Source of the DNA: Voacanga thouarsii | Taxonomy: Eukaryota; Streptophyta; Magnoliopsida; Gentianales; Apocynaceae | Length of the DNA: 64,000 nucleotides | Direction of reading: 5' to 3' | Assembly: GCA_026120185.1 (NCBI GenBank) | Contig: JANUWF010001272.1 | Coordinates: forward strand, 1,426,001-1,490,000 | Shown: piece after piece, positions 46,490 to 58,000 of the stretch | Layout: the number at the start of each line of letters is the position of its first letter | How positions within the stretch are numbered: the stretch's first letter is position 1 | Notes under the pieces: model-generated | Seen by the model: the letters and a program-made list of their open reading frames with translations, nothing else | Databases searched by the model: none | Told to the model about the DNA's origin: nothing | Program-made: the position numbers and the translations under genes

Positions 46490-47070
46490 GCCTTAGATTG
46501 TGGTCTCATAACATTATCCACCGCCTAGAGCTCCTTTATCAATTCCGTTAAATATAGGTTTAACTTATTCATGTGATAATTTAATTTGAACTGTGAGAAA
46601 GAGTCCAGCAAAGTCTCAAGGACCATGTCCACCTGACTCTCGAAGTCAATAATAATCCCTAGGGCTTTTACTTCTTCAAATGCAACAATCATTTTGAGCA
46701 TGTATTCCCTGACTGATACTCCCTCAACTATCTTGGTATTCTTATTACCCTAAGAGCTTCCTGCCTTATATGCCTACTCTTGTTAGTAAACATGGTGGCC
46801 AATAACGTGCTAATGTCATAGGCAGTGCCCAATTACTCGTTTTTAGACTAGAGCACATTTGACATGGATACTAACATGTAGAATGAGCCATTTCATAAGC
46901 CTTTTTCCATGCTTTCTCTGCCTCTCGCTTTTTTTTAGTAGAACTCTCCTCGATCACAGGATAGGGATCATACAAGAAATACTCATACTCCTCCGCAATG
47001 AATATTACTATCCAAATTCCTTTTTTAGTCCACATAATTTAGTCCTATTTACTTATTCTTGCTGATAATA
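46490..47070 (-). pseudogene. Copia Gag fragment (element G)
   Basis: On the minus strand, frame-shifted pieces read FYMLVSMSNVL, REYMLKMIVAFEEVKALGIIIDFESQ and DMVLETLLDSFSQFKLNY, matching the middle and end of copia Gag. Downstream domains are missing, so it is a truncated element. With the leader and LTR to its right it forms the 5' end of a minus-strand copia element. Confidence 0.75.
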
Positions 47071-47810
47071 ATGGCCAAATAACTGAAAGAACCATTACTG
47101 ACCATTTCTAAAATTCAAAAAATAAAAATAAGTTTGTAAAAACATAACAAATATTTTATGCATTTTCCCTCATATTAAAATTGATAATTGTTAACCCTAT
47201 CACTCGTATCTTTATTATAATCTATTTGGCTCTCATAAAATTAACATAGCTTCTTGGAAAGATTAACAGTATTTGTAAGATAAGTGTATTGACCACCATA
47301 AATTGACTATCCTTCTAGGTAATGACCTAGAAGATAACTCCATCGAGGGAAAGGTTGTTCCTTCTCATTTCCTATGGATAATCCTTATATTAAGACCTCT
47401 AACTAGGGCTAGAATATCATAGTATGTATTTTGGTAATCAATTCCAGTCATCCATTAGATCAAGATCCTTGTGGAATACCATCCTATATAAGTTCACTCC
47501 CAAGATGACGTGAGAGGAACCACGATCTCTAATATGGACGTGATGAAAGCTATGGGGCCGTTGGACCCCTCTCCTACTTAGTATTCTAACATAAAAGGTT
47601 TCTACAACATGTCCTTTCGAAGAACTTTATTAATATACCTTCACTCCTAATAAAATATCTAAATCCATAAAAATTTGTATGTTAAGGTTAATACCATTTG
47701 AGAGATTTTACCATGGATTAATTTTACTTGTTAAGAGCCTAACAAATTCCAAAGTTTTTCTATTAAAAACTTTCTAGAAACATTGATCTCAAGTTTTGTT
47801 AAAACTATTG
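47071..47810 (-). other. Probable leader of copia element G, non-coding
   Basis: AT-rich sequence between the minus-strand gag fragment and the LTR. I see no reading frame and no convincing PBS. Confidence 0.45.
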
Positions 47811-49491
47811 TGTTTCATATTACATGTAGAATTAAAACGCGAAACCACACCCCAAATCACCTTATTTGTAGTGAATGGATCAAAGAAAAGGACAAGATAA
47901 TTACCTACGGTGTTGTCTCTATAAATAAAAACTATTCTTTTGCTGAAGGCACAATCCAGCTGATTGATTGATTGCACATTGACAATTGCCAACCAGAGAA
48001 GAAAATATCTTCTATCAAATCCCTACAATCTCAATGTGAGATTGTCCCTAATACAGTCTAGATGAGGACTATGCTCAAGTCATCGAAATTCTGTGCTTGT
48101 AGAATAGTTTCTGGCGACTAGGGTTTTTTGATAACAAGAAGAAATGAGCAAGTAGATAGTTAGTTTTTTTTTGGGGGAAGAAAACTCTCTATTGATACTC
48201 TACCAAAACTAAGGCATGCATATTAGATATAGCATTCTTGTTTTGGTAACCATAATCTATAGTGAATATGGATTCTATAATTATCAATTACTATTATAAT
48301 TATTGTTAATTATAATATGGCCCATGAATTATAACAAATTATAATTCGACGACAACAACTTCTTCTTTTCAAAATTAACCCTGTAATGTTATCAAATAAC
48401 ATCTTGAGTATTTAATCCTCTATTGTGTGTGACCTATTAGGTTTGCTGGTCTATTGGTTGCAAAAAATGAATTATTCTATATATCTTTAAGATTAATAAT
48501 ACTTAATAATTTAGAATTAACTTACTAATTCTAATTAGGATTGATTTATTAATTTTCTAATTAATAAATCCGTATTTAACAGATTATGAGCAGTATCTAG
48601 CAATACATAATGACAGCCCAAAAGTCTTCAAAGTCAAGCGGCTTGACTTGAACATTTCAACAATAAACATCAGTACAATAAACTCATTTTACCATACAAT
48701 ATTTTATTCGATTTGGAGTATGGAATTAAGGCCAACTCCCTCTAGAATATTAATTAATTCTGTCCCGAATATTTTAGTACCTATTCTCGGAATCCACTAC
48801 TCATCATATATATCAATTGGAACTATTTTCACTATACAATCACCTTGGCCAAGGACTTCTCGAGTAGTGATTCTTACAATGGTCATGAGATATTCAGCCA
48901 TATTATTAGGAATGGTGGATCTTTTATTGATCCTCGCAACTACTTTCATTTGCTTCATAGTGTATCCAATATCCATCCTATAAGTGGTCTTATTAGAACT
49001 CTAGAGATTGGAATCAAAGTCCAACACTTAACAAACAAAGTACCTTAGAGATCTCAAGTCTAAGGATACTTGCACATTTGCTATGATGAGATTCTATCAT
49101 TGGCACTAAATAGTTATCTATGTAATTATCTCATAGCTAGGTCATCCACTGTACTTTGAGTATCACAATACTCACGGATATGAGAACCACCGCCTAAATA
49201 AACCAGGAAGCATAACACGTGTTAGTATTGACGTATTAATAATGTCCTATCTCATTAATACTATGACTAGGGATAATTTAAGTATAATCACTATTCAACA
49301 TAGTAGGAACCTCACAGCATTATCTCTATCATGATTTCCTTAACACAATGTTACAGTTGTGACTTTATCTAATAGTTATTTTACACGAATGCATAAATAA
49401 AATAAACTGAAAATAAACAATGCCATGTTTTATTCAATAAATGCACAATATATAGAATACATGTGATTGCCTCTATGTCATAACAGTAATA
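47811..49491 (-). repeat. 5' LTR of copia element G (diverged family C1)
   Basis: 1681 bases from TGTTTCATATTAC to CATAACAGTAATA. It follows the same order of conserved blocks as the LTRs at 3806, 22007 and 24229, such as GTGTGACCTATTAGGTTT and GGCCAAGGACTT. It is closest to the LTR at 58001-59747 on the other strand. Ends are assigned by alignment to that copy. Confidence 0.75.
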
Positions 49492-50508
49492 AAAACAAAA
49501 ACATTTTTCTTAACAAACTAATTAAAATGATTTTTACTTTTAACTTACAAAATCTCTAAATCTAAAATATTCTCTATGTTAAGGTTAAAACCCTTTGAGA
49601 GAATAACTATAGATTAATTTTGTTCCAAGTTAAAATGCCTTTTTAATTAAAGAAAATGTTTTTCTGTGTCTATTCCTCAACACTTTAGTCTTAAGAACAT
49701 ACGTGCACCTTGGTTTACAAAAGGAAAATAGTATGCAAGAAAACAATAAATTGTTTTCATGCTTTTTTATTCTTTTAACCTAGGTGTCCAAATAAATAAT
49801 TAAACACATTAATTCAATTAATTAATTATCTTATTTAATCCTAAATTCTTTACTACTATTTACATGTAAAATGTCCAAGAATATTAAATTGCAAAATAGT
49901 AACCTCTCTTAGTATGGGACAAAAAAGAAAAGAAGGAACAATACATAGGAAAAATGCAAAATAGAATACAGCTTGACCTGACCAACTCTATGATCCAGAC
50001 CGACACAAATTTGGGTCAAACTACAGCCCAATTGAAAGTGGAAGCCGCAGCTAGCTTGGTTCCTAGACTAGCCTAGTTTGCACCAAGCCGTGACCAGTTT
50101 CACTCTTAAACCGGTCGCCGTCTTTGAATCTCTAAGCTGTGGGCCGTCTTAATCTAAGTCCTGGCCCACTTCACCCTGAGACAATATCATTCTATTTCAA
50201 TTTTCCTCATTTCTTCTTTATTTTTTCTCCATTCTTCTTCATTCAGATGACTATCCTACTATTGTTGCTTTACAAAACACAAGAAATCCCGAATCCCTCT
50301 GTAATACCTAATTGCATATGCTCGGATTTATGGACTTAAACGAGTCATATAAGAAAGTATTAAATTACAAAGATCTTATCTCTCAATGATAAGACTTACA
50401 GTTGTTCTATCCCATACAAGAAACATGAAGGACCGCAATTGACATACAATTAATCAGGCCAATTTTAATTAAGCCTATGCATGCTTCTACATTTGCCATA
50501 AAAACACT
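49492..50508. other. Unassigned AT-rich sequence
   Basis: No supported reading frame or repeat match. The 3' end borders a PBS-like sequence on the minus strand, so part may be the leader of a minus-strand retrotransposon. Confidence 0.3.
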
Positions 50509-50520
50509 GCTCTTATACCA
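50509..50520 (-). other. PBS-like sequence
   Basis: The minus strand reads TGGTATAAGAGC, 11 of 12 matches to the initiator-Met PBS TGGTATCAGAGC. An LTR would be expected to begin just to the right. Confidence 0.45.
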
Positions 50521-50528
50521 CTTCAAAA

Positions 50529-51518
50529 TGGTTCGGGGCAAACAAAAACAAATAAACAAATCAAAGGATATGGCGGAAGCCATTTTTTTTTTAAAAAAAA
50601 ATACTTCTGTGTTTTGGAACGTGTTGTTGCTGCTTAGGATATAGAGAAATACTAGGCTTCATTATTGTAGGTTGCTCCATTGTATATAGAGACAGACCTG
50701 CGAGCCTCCTATTCTTGTGTATTAACATGATTCTTTTGGGCTTGCAGAATATAACAACTACCTTAATTGAGTTAGTGAAGACAAAAGGGTGAAGAAACTA
50801 CTCTAAACTTCTTGATCTATTTCTAACAAACAAGCTAAAATCAAGAAGAACTTCTTTTCTAATAAAAAACCTAAAGAACAAACCGTGAGAGAGAAAATTC
50901 AAAATCGTTATCTTTTTTTCTCAAGAACTTTTTGCGTAAAAGCTTACTCTCATAGAGTCCAAGACCAACAAAAAAAATATAAAAACAACTAGGATAAGAT
51001 AAGTGAAAAAATCGAATCCTATTCTTATCGGAACAAATCCTGTCATACACTCATATCTATTATATCTAGGATATCAAATCCCTAACAGACTTAACTGGCG
51101 ATCCCAAGCCCAACTGGGCTCATGCTTATTTCTTGGTCTTCTGGTCCAACCTATTAGATCAGACTTTAATATATTTATTTAATCCTGAACTAATAAAGTC
51201 TGTAAATAAATAATACACTAACCTAAATGAACCAAAATAAATTCTCAAGCCTTTTTTCCTTGTTTAGACCCAGATAAATTCTAATTATTCAATTTGGACT
51301 CAAACCCTGAATAATTAATTAACTATTATGAAAATAATAAGTAGCTATTCATTTTCCTAAAGCTATCCATTTATCTTGAAGATAAGTATAACTATTTGTT
51401 TTCTAATATTATTAATGGATAAGATAAGATTGTTTTTGTTAGATACATTTACAATCCTTTTAGATGATGTATCTAAAACTCTATAAATAGGGACCTTACA
51501 TTAATATCTATTAATGCA
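50529..51518 (-). repeat. Possible LTR of a minus-strand retrotransposon
   Basis: Bounded by TGGTTCGGGG on the left and AATGCA on the right, next to the PBS-like site and to the abrupt start of copia element E at 51519. It holds a TATA-like CTATAAATAGGGACC (51481-51495). There is no second copy in the window to confirm the ends. Confidence 0.3.
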
Positions 51519-52680
51519 TGCCGTCTTCTTAGAGAATGAGCAAATGCTCAAAGGGGACAGTCATAGTAAAATTAAACTTAGCAAAGTTCAAGAAGAACAA
51601 AAAAGAATTAACGGTTTGATCCCGCATCTATTGAGAGAATAGATGAACCTTTGAATACACAAGAATCTCATAGGTCAAGTAGGATACATGTGGTACCAAA
51701 CAGATATGGATTTCACATAGGAGACCATATAACGTATTGCTTATAGAGAAAGATGAGCCTACTACTTATAATGATGTCCTAAACAGTTCATAATTTGACA
51801 AGTAGCTTGAAGCCAATATGTCAGAGATGGATTCCATGTACGATAACCAGGTATGGACTTTTGTTGATCCGCGTAAAGGAATCAAACCTATTGGGTGCAA
51901 ATGGGAATTCAAAAAGAAAAGTAACGTGGATGGTAAAGTAGTTACCTATAATGCACGACTGGTTGCTAAGGGTTCTCATCAACAACATGGCACTGACTAT
52001 GATGAAAACTTCTCACCAGTTGCCATGCTAAAATCCATAAGAATACTCCTAGCATTTTCAGCTTATTATGGCTATGACGTTTGGCAAATGGATGCGAAAA
52101 TAGCTTTCCTAAATGGAAACCTGACTAAGGAAGTGTATCTGACACAACCTGAGGGTTTCACATCTAAAGATAGCACAAAAGTGTACAAGCTGCAAAGGCC
52201 CATTTATGGACTTAAGCAAGCTTCTAGGAGTTAGAACATCCGTTTTTATAAAATAGTCAAAGAGTTTGATTTCATTCAAAATATGGATGAACCTTATGTA
52301 TACAAAAGGTTAGTGGGACTGCAATCATTTTCTTATTACTTTATGTAGATGACATATTGCTCATAAGAAACGATGTATCTATCCTTCAATCGGTAAAAGT
52401 TTGGTTGTCCAAGAAATTCTTCATGAAATACCTTAGCGAAGTAACCTATATTCTTGGAATTAGAATAAAAAAGGTTGCTAGGTCTTTTACAATCTACACA
52501 CATAGATAAAGTGCTAAAGAGGTTTAGCATGGATCAATCCAATAGGGGATTCTTATCCATAGTCCATGAGATAAGCCTTTCAAAGTCGAAGTCTCTAAAG
52601 ACACAAGTTGAAAGAAATCATAAGAGTAGGAATCCATATACCTCAACAATTGGATCTATCATGTATGCTATTATATGTAT
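51519..52680 (+). pseudogene. Integrase end and reverse transcriptase of copia element E
   Basis: The open part 51818-52234 reads SEMDSMYDNQVWTFVDP, GCKWEFKKKSNVDG, WQMDAKIAFLNGNLTKEVY and IYGLKQASRS. The catalytic Asp of the first motif is kept. A stop at 52233 and a small indel near 52313 shift the frame, though the YVDD codons are still readable at about 52340-52355. It ends in GSIMYAIIC at the target duplication. Confidence 0.9.
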
Positions 52681-52934
52681 TGTGAAACCCCAATCAAAAC
52701 TAACCTTAGAGTAAGAGGGTTGGGATGCATTTCATATTTTATTTCATGTTTAAATATATTTTTAAATGATTTTATGTGCTTTAGATTCGTCATTTATAGT
52801 CTCGAGGGCTTAATTATGTTTATTGGGTAAGAAGGGCAAAATGGTAATTTTTGCTTGAGGTGAAAAATAAGGAGATAGCTTGGGGATTAAATAGGAAAAA
52901 TATTTGGGAGAGAAAATAAGAACAAGAGTTGTTG

Positions 52935-52989
52935 TGGTATAGTGGTTAAAGCTTTGGAATTAATTCTTAAGGTCTTGGGTTCAAATTCC
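52935..52989 (+). other. tRNA-like module in family-B solo LTR
   Basis: A box TGGTATAGTGGTTAAAGC (52935-52952) and B box GGGTTCAAATTCC (52977-52989), with AGGTC before the T-arm. This copy has the best B box of the four. It begins 254 bases from the LTR start. Confidence 0.72.
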
Positions 52990-54621
52990 ATCATTGGAGC
53001 TTTAGCATGATTAAATTTTATTTTTGCTTGGGAAGGTGGTATTTTCGGCACTATGTGCTTTAGGGAAGGGTAGAGGTGATGTCCTAGGAGAGACATGATA
53101 GGAGTACCCTAATCCTACTCTTGTACCCTACAAAAATTCCTAAGGGAATTCATTCCTTCTTGATCCTTAATTTTTTCCTACTTCTCAATTCATTAGGTTG
53201 GTCAATTTGTTCTAGCCAATTTCATTGCAGAAAATTCAATAAAGTGATGTGGCTTTGAAGGTTCAAAATTTCTAAGGGAAAGACATCTTATGGTCTGAAA
53301 ATGTGGAAGAGATGGGGACGTTCCAAGAGAATTAATTTCCCTAGTGAACCTTTAAATCTTCACTCTAGCTATGTTCATTTTCCTTCATGTAATGATCTGA
53401 AATTTTTCCAGTTTCTTGTACATGCTAAGTGTCAAAATTATTAGCCATTATTTCCTCCCAAATGCTACCAGAAAATAGCTCTCTTAACTAGCTTGAAACC
53501 TGGAATTTTCTTGCCAAATTCAGGCTGCACAAATGCTGTGCAAAACCAAAAAATTTTCTGGGCAAAATTGCAGCATAGGTGAGCTTAAACCAAGCTGTTT
53601 TCTTCCAATTTCCTCCTAGCTCCTTAACCACGTTTTTACTCCATAAAGAAGGCTGAAAACAAGCCTTTAAAGAACTCTAAATTTCCGTTCAAATCTTCTA
53701 TAAACTAACCGAACAATGACGGAAAAATCTGCCCAGAATTTTCCTTTAAACTTGCGAAAATCACTTAACACAATTTCCAGCTTTCTTCTCCTTCAGCCTT
53801 GTCCGTAACCTTCACCATTTTTCTGAAAAAACTTATCTTGAATAGCCATGAACTAAACTCCATTGTCTTATCCAGTATTCTGCTAAAAAAACCAGTCATA
53901 GCTGCCTTTAAAATATCTCCAACAATTACTCCAATCAAGCCTTGATTGAAGACCAAAATTCCACCAATCCTAATTTAGTAAACTTCCATAAAATATCCCT
54001 TAAACAACCAGACCTTTCCTTCACCATTGTACTCCCTCTTTTTGGCCACCATTAAGCTCCTTCAACTAGCTTTCATCCAGCTAAAAACACTGAACATCAG
54101 TCGGCCATTACAGCTTCCAAAAAGCTCTCTAATGATCAAAGATCTTCTTGCCATATTTTGTTTTCAAATTTGATTCCCTAAAATATTCTATTAGGATTTC
54201 TAACAACCATCTTTCCTTTTTCCTTTCAAATCAGAAAATTCAACTTCCTAAATCCTCCAAATCAGTTGTCCACTCCCTCCTACACAGAATTTTGGCCAGC
54301 CCTCTCCCTAATCTTTCTATTCTCTCCATTCTCTTCAACCTTCTAGAACACATAGAACACCTACTAGCATCTATACGCCTAATACCACTCCAAACCACTC
54401 CAATCTTCTCAAAAAAATTCCAGATTGCACCTCCTCACTGCCATAAATCCATTCATACCATTTTTAACATCAAACTCCAAAATCCAACTCTCTCACTTAG
54501 ATCAAAATCAGTAATTTTGTGAAGGCTCAAGAACACCTTGAAGGTAAACTTGTTCAATCAACTTCAACTTCACTAATCTTCAATCTCTAATGAATATATA
54601 TGTGTATAATCATGCTAATGG

Positions 54622-54626
54622 ACTCT

Positions 54627-54671
<45 letters not shown>
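54622..54671 (+). repeat. (CT)n microsatellite in family-B solo LTR
   Basis: About 24 CT units with one interruption, ending before TTGGTCGAATAGC. It occupies the same position as in the other family-B LTRs. Confidence 0.92.
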
Positions 54672-54674
<3 letters not shown>

Positions 54675-56676
54675 TCGAATAGCCCTCTCCCTTGGCCGAA
54701 TGATTTCTTCATCAATGGCCATGCTTTCTTCATCCCCTTTGGACGAATCTAGTCATCTAGGAGTCGAGATCCATTCGAAACTCCTTCAAGGTACTCATCA
54801 ATCAAGTAAGCATTTTCAACCCTCCTTTTAAATTCTAGATTCATGTCTCTAGGATGATATTGGTAGGAGATGGATTATGAATAGGATTTGAGCATGTATT
54901 GTTGTGATGAGTTGAGATTGAAGCATGAATAAATATGTGTATATGATGAAGCTGAGATTTATGCATGAGTTGAATATCTTGGTTGATTGTATGGTGTTTT
55001 TAGGGTTTAATGCATGTCTCCATGTCATAAGTAGTAGTTGTGATCAAGTATGCTAGGGATTATGTCACCTATGGTGAATAGGATTTATATTCATGTATGA
55101 TTGTTAAAGCCATGATTATGTTTATGTTAGTAGATGTTGGATCATGCCTTGGTAAATTTAGATCTATGTCTTTATTCATGATTTGGATGATTTGATGAAT
55201 TAAAGTGGAGTATATGTTCATGATTGTAGTTAGCAATAGAAATATGATCATGATTTTGTTGTCCCTAAGCTAATTTTATTTCACCAATAAAATTGTTTAA
55301 TGCTATGATTATTCTAGTAAATTTTGAAAACCTTAGGAAAGGTGGATTTGGACTATTATATATATAATAAGGTTATTTTAGTCAAATAAATGATAGTTTT
55401 TGTTAAAGAAATAAAATATATAGATATTGTATAAAATAATAATATCAAATAAAGTCTTTTATGTAAATAATCATAATAAGTAAAATATTAATTTTGTAAG
55501 TCCTATATTCATAAATACTATTAAAGTTTATTTATTATCTTTCAATCAAAATCTATTAAAATTTACTTACAATTAATTTTAGTTACCAATTATTTTCTAG
55601 CAAATAATTAATAATAGATTATTATTTTACCTAGTACCACCTAGGACCCTTTATCAAGTAAAATCTAATTTATTTTAGCAAGATTTAAACCTTCAACTTA
55701 TAGTACCTATTTTCCAAACCCTGGTTATTTTAATATCAAGCTCGAATTATTTTATAAACCCTTTTATTTGTTACCTAGCCTTAAAGCTTGGGACACTAGG
55801 GACATGATCGTAAGAAGTTGAGTTAGTTTTAATTATGAAAGTGAATCTTCAGCTTGAGTTTGATTGTGATTTATACTTACCCCAGGCAGGGTTAGGTCAG
55901 TTGACTGGAGACCTTTCTTTTGAGCAAGGATAAGGTAAGTTCCTTTACATTCATGAAACTGATTTTATTTTATTATCTTGGTTTGAAAGAAAGGTTGGTG
56001 AGTATCTCTTTGCAAACACGAAATATTAGCACGATAGCTAATTTTTGAAAACTTCTATATTTGGAACCTTCTTATTTTGGAAACTTTCTATATTTGGAAA
56101 ACTTCCAATTTTAGAAACTTCTAGAGTTATAAATTTTTAAAATGTGTCAAGCATGACTTAGGAGCCAAGCATCAAACATTTTGATTTGTTTTTAATATGC
56201 AAGAGATGAATTCTTGATCATGAATATACTTTTTGAAAATCACAACATGACTTATTTGAGCATGTGGCTCCTCCACTATGAATTTGTGGAACAAATTATT
56301 GACTTAAAACCATGCCTTCTAAAATTTTTGTACGAGTTGAAAAATGTTGTTTGGAATTATATTGAGCAAATTTTGTAGGTTCCACTTTGGAGCCTTATGA
56401 ATTGTGAAGATTGAATAACGTTGAGTACTCAATGGGGGCTAGACCTTTATACTAGCCTTTGGTTGGTCTGGGGATATCTCTCGGTAGGTGACCACTTCCG
56501 AGAAGTTGACTCTTTTCGATCAGGGCATTTGTATAGAAGGTTGTTCCCTCCTCAGCTAGCGACGGGGTTCTAGTAGAACCGACGGCCGAAAGTGGGACAA
56601 CCGGATTGGATTGGGTGAGAGAGGGAGGAGAATCTCACTCAGTATGATATACACCTACTAGGTGTTGGGAGTCAAG

Positions 56677-56768
56677 TGCTTCACAGAAGTGAGAGCCACC
56701 TCTGTGCCCTTTCACCACCTGACGAGGGTCCTGTGCTTCACCTAGTGTGAGAGCCACCGCTATGCCCT
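56677..56768 (+). repeat. Two-copy tandem repeat in LTR
   Basis: Units of about 35 bases, GTGCTTCAC-n-AGTG-n-GAGAGCCACC-n-CTGTGCCCT, occur at 56677-56711 and 56733-56768. The other LTRs have different short repeats at this place. Confidence 0.7.
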
Positions 56769-57348
56769 GTCATATTAACTTGGTTGCTTTAATTGATGAG
56801 CTATTTTCATGGAACTGTTCTGAAGTGTCATTGAAATTTTATTCGAAGCTCAATTTCTTTTAATTATTCATAACTTTCCAACCAGAATATTTTAAGAGCA
56901 TTTTGCTTCGTAACTTCTTGCTACTATCTTTCAAGAAGTGAGAGTTAAATTTGTAAAGAAGGCATGACCAAGCTTTTGATATACTGTGCATGCATCATGA
57001 AAAGTGTTTTGTCTTTTTAGCCCAACACACACACCGAGCTTACTAAGATTTTTATCTCATCACCCCTTTTCCCATGATTTTATGTCGATCCTACTGTGGA
57101 GATGAGTAGCTAGTTGTAGCCTACGTTGGAAGATTTTTTTATATTTATATTGTGTAATGCTTTGGGAGTTGAGAGTGGATAATTTTGTTTATGGATTTTT
57201 TTCAAATTCTTGGTTTGTAATAAATTTTAAGTTTAAAGTATTATTTTTATTCTATTATTTTGATTATGTGACCTAGTTATAAAGACCCCTTGTCCTTTGG
57301 ATGAGGCGACATCCTCGGCCCGTTGGGCCTAGATTATGGGGTGTTACA

Positions 57349-58000
57349 TGTACTAGGCCCGATGTATCTAGTGCTCTCAATTTAACGAACAGATACTAAT
57401 CTGACCCTGGTGAGGGTCATTGAGTGACTATAAAAAATATCATTAAGTACTTGCGAAGGACTAAGGATATGCTCTTAGTATATGGAGGAGGTGATTTGAA
57501 AATAAACGGGTATATTGATGTAGCTTTTTAGTCTAATAAAGAAGATTTTAAATTACAGCCTAGTTACGTATTTACATTGTGTGGATGGGCAATAAGTTGA
57601 AAAAGTTCTAAATAAGACACTATTGCCGAGTCAACGACTAAAGCTGAGTACATAGTCGCTTCTAAAGCAACTAAGGAAGCAGTTTAGATCAAGAAGTTCG
57701 TGATGAACCTTGGATTGGTTCCCAGTATTGCTAAACCAATATCTCTATATTGTGATAAAAATAGAGCTATTGCACAAGCAAATGAGCCAAGGTCTCACCA
57801 GTGATCAAAGCATGTACTTAGATGTTTTCATTTGATTAAGAAAATGATAGATAGACAAGATGTAAAGATAAAGAGAGTTCCCACTGATGAGAATATAGTT
57901 GACCCACTTACTAAGGTACTATCCCAAAAGAACATGATAGACATATTGAGTCATTCGATATTAGATGCACGAATGATTGGTTCTAGTATAAGCGGGAGTT
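57349..58000 (+). pseudogene. RT end and RNase H of copia element E
   Basis: TRPDVSSALNLTNRY, NIIKYLRRTKDMLLVYGGGDL, GYIDVAF, then AESTTKAEYIVASKATKEAV, ISLYCDKNRAIAQANEP and VKIKRVPTDENIVDPLTKVL. The YCD Asp of RNase H is retained. Stops occur at about 57530, 57598, 57614, 57687 and 57802. A purine-rich AGCGGGAGTT precedes the LTR. Confidence 0.9.

Larger units (their letters stand above)
52681..57348 (+). repeat. Gypsy family-B solo LTR nested in RT of copia element E
   Basis: 4668 bases starting TGTGAAACCCCAATC and ending GGGGTGTTACA. Flanked by TGTAT (52676-52680) and TGTAC (57349-57353), a 5-bp duplication with one change. Removing it joins MYAIIC to TRPDVSSALNLTN, the expected copia RT sequence. 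It carries the family landmarks: tRNA-like module, CT microsatellite, AACGTTGAGTACTCA (56417-56431) and TATA block (57278). Confidence 0.95.

Noticed and set aside
51479..51497. TATA box CTATAAATAGGG as promoter of copia element E
   Set aside because: It lies before a 5'-truncated coding region with no LTR or PBS of its own, so it more likely belongs to the sequence on the left.
54148..54522. A 124-codon frame in the family-B solo LTR
   Set aside because: Not conserved in the aligned LTRs at 9.2-9.6 kb and 38.7-39.0 kb. Low-complexity Ser/Leu composition.
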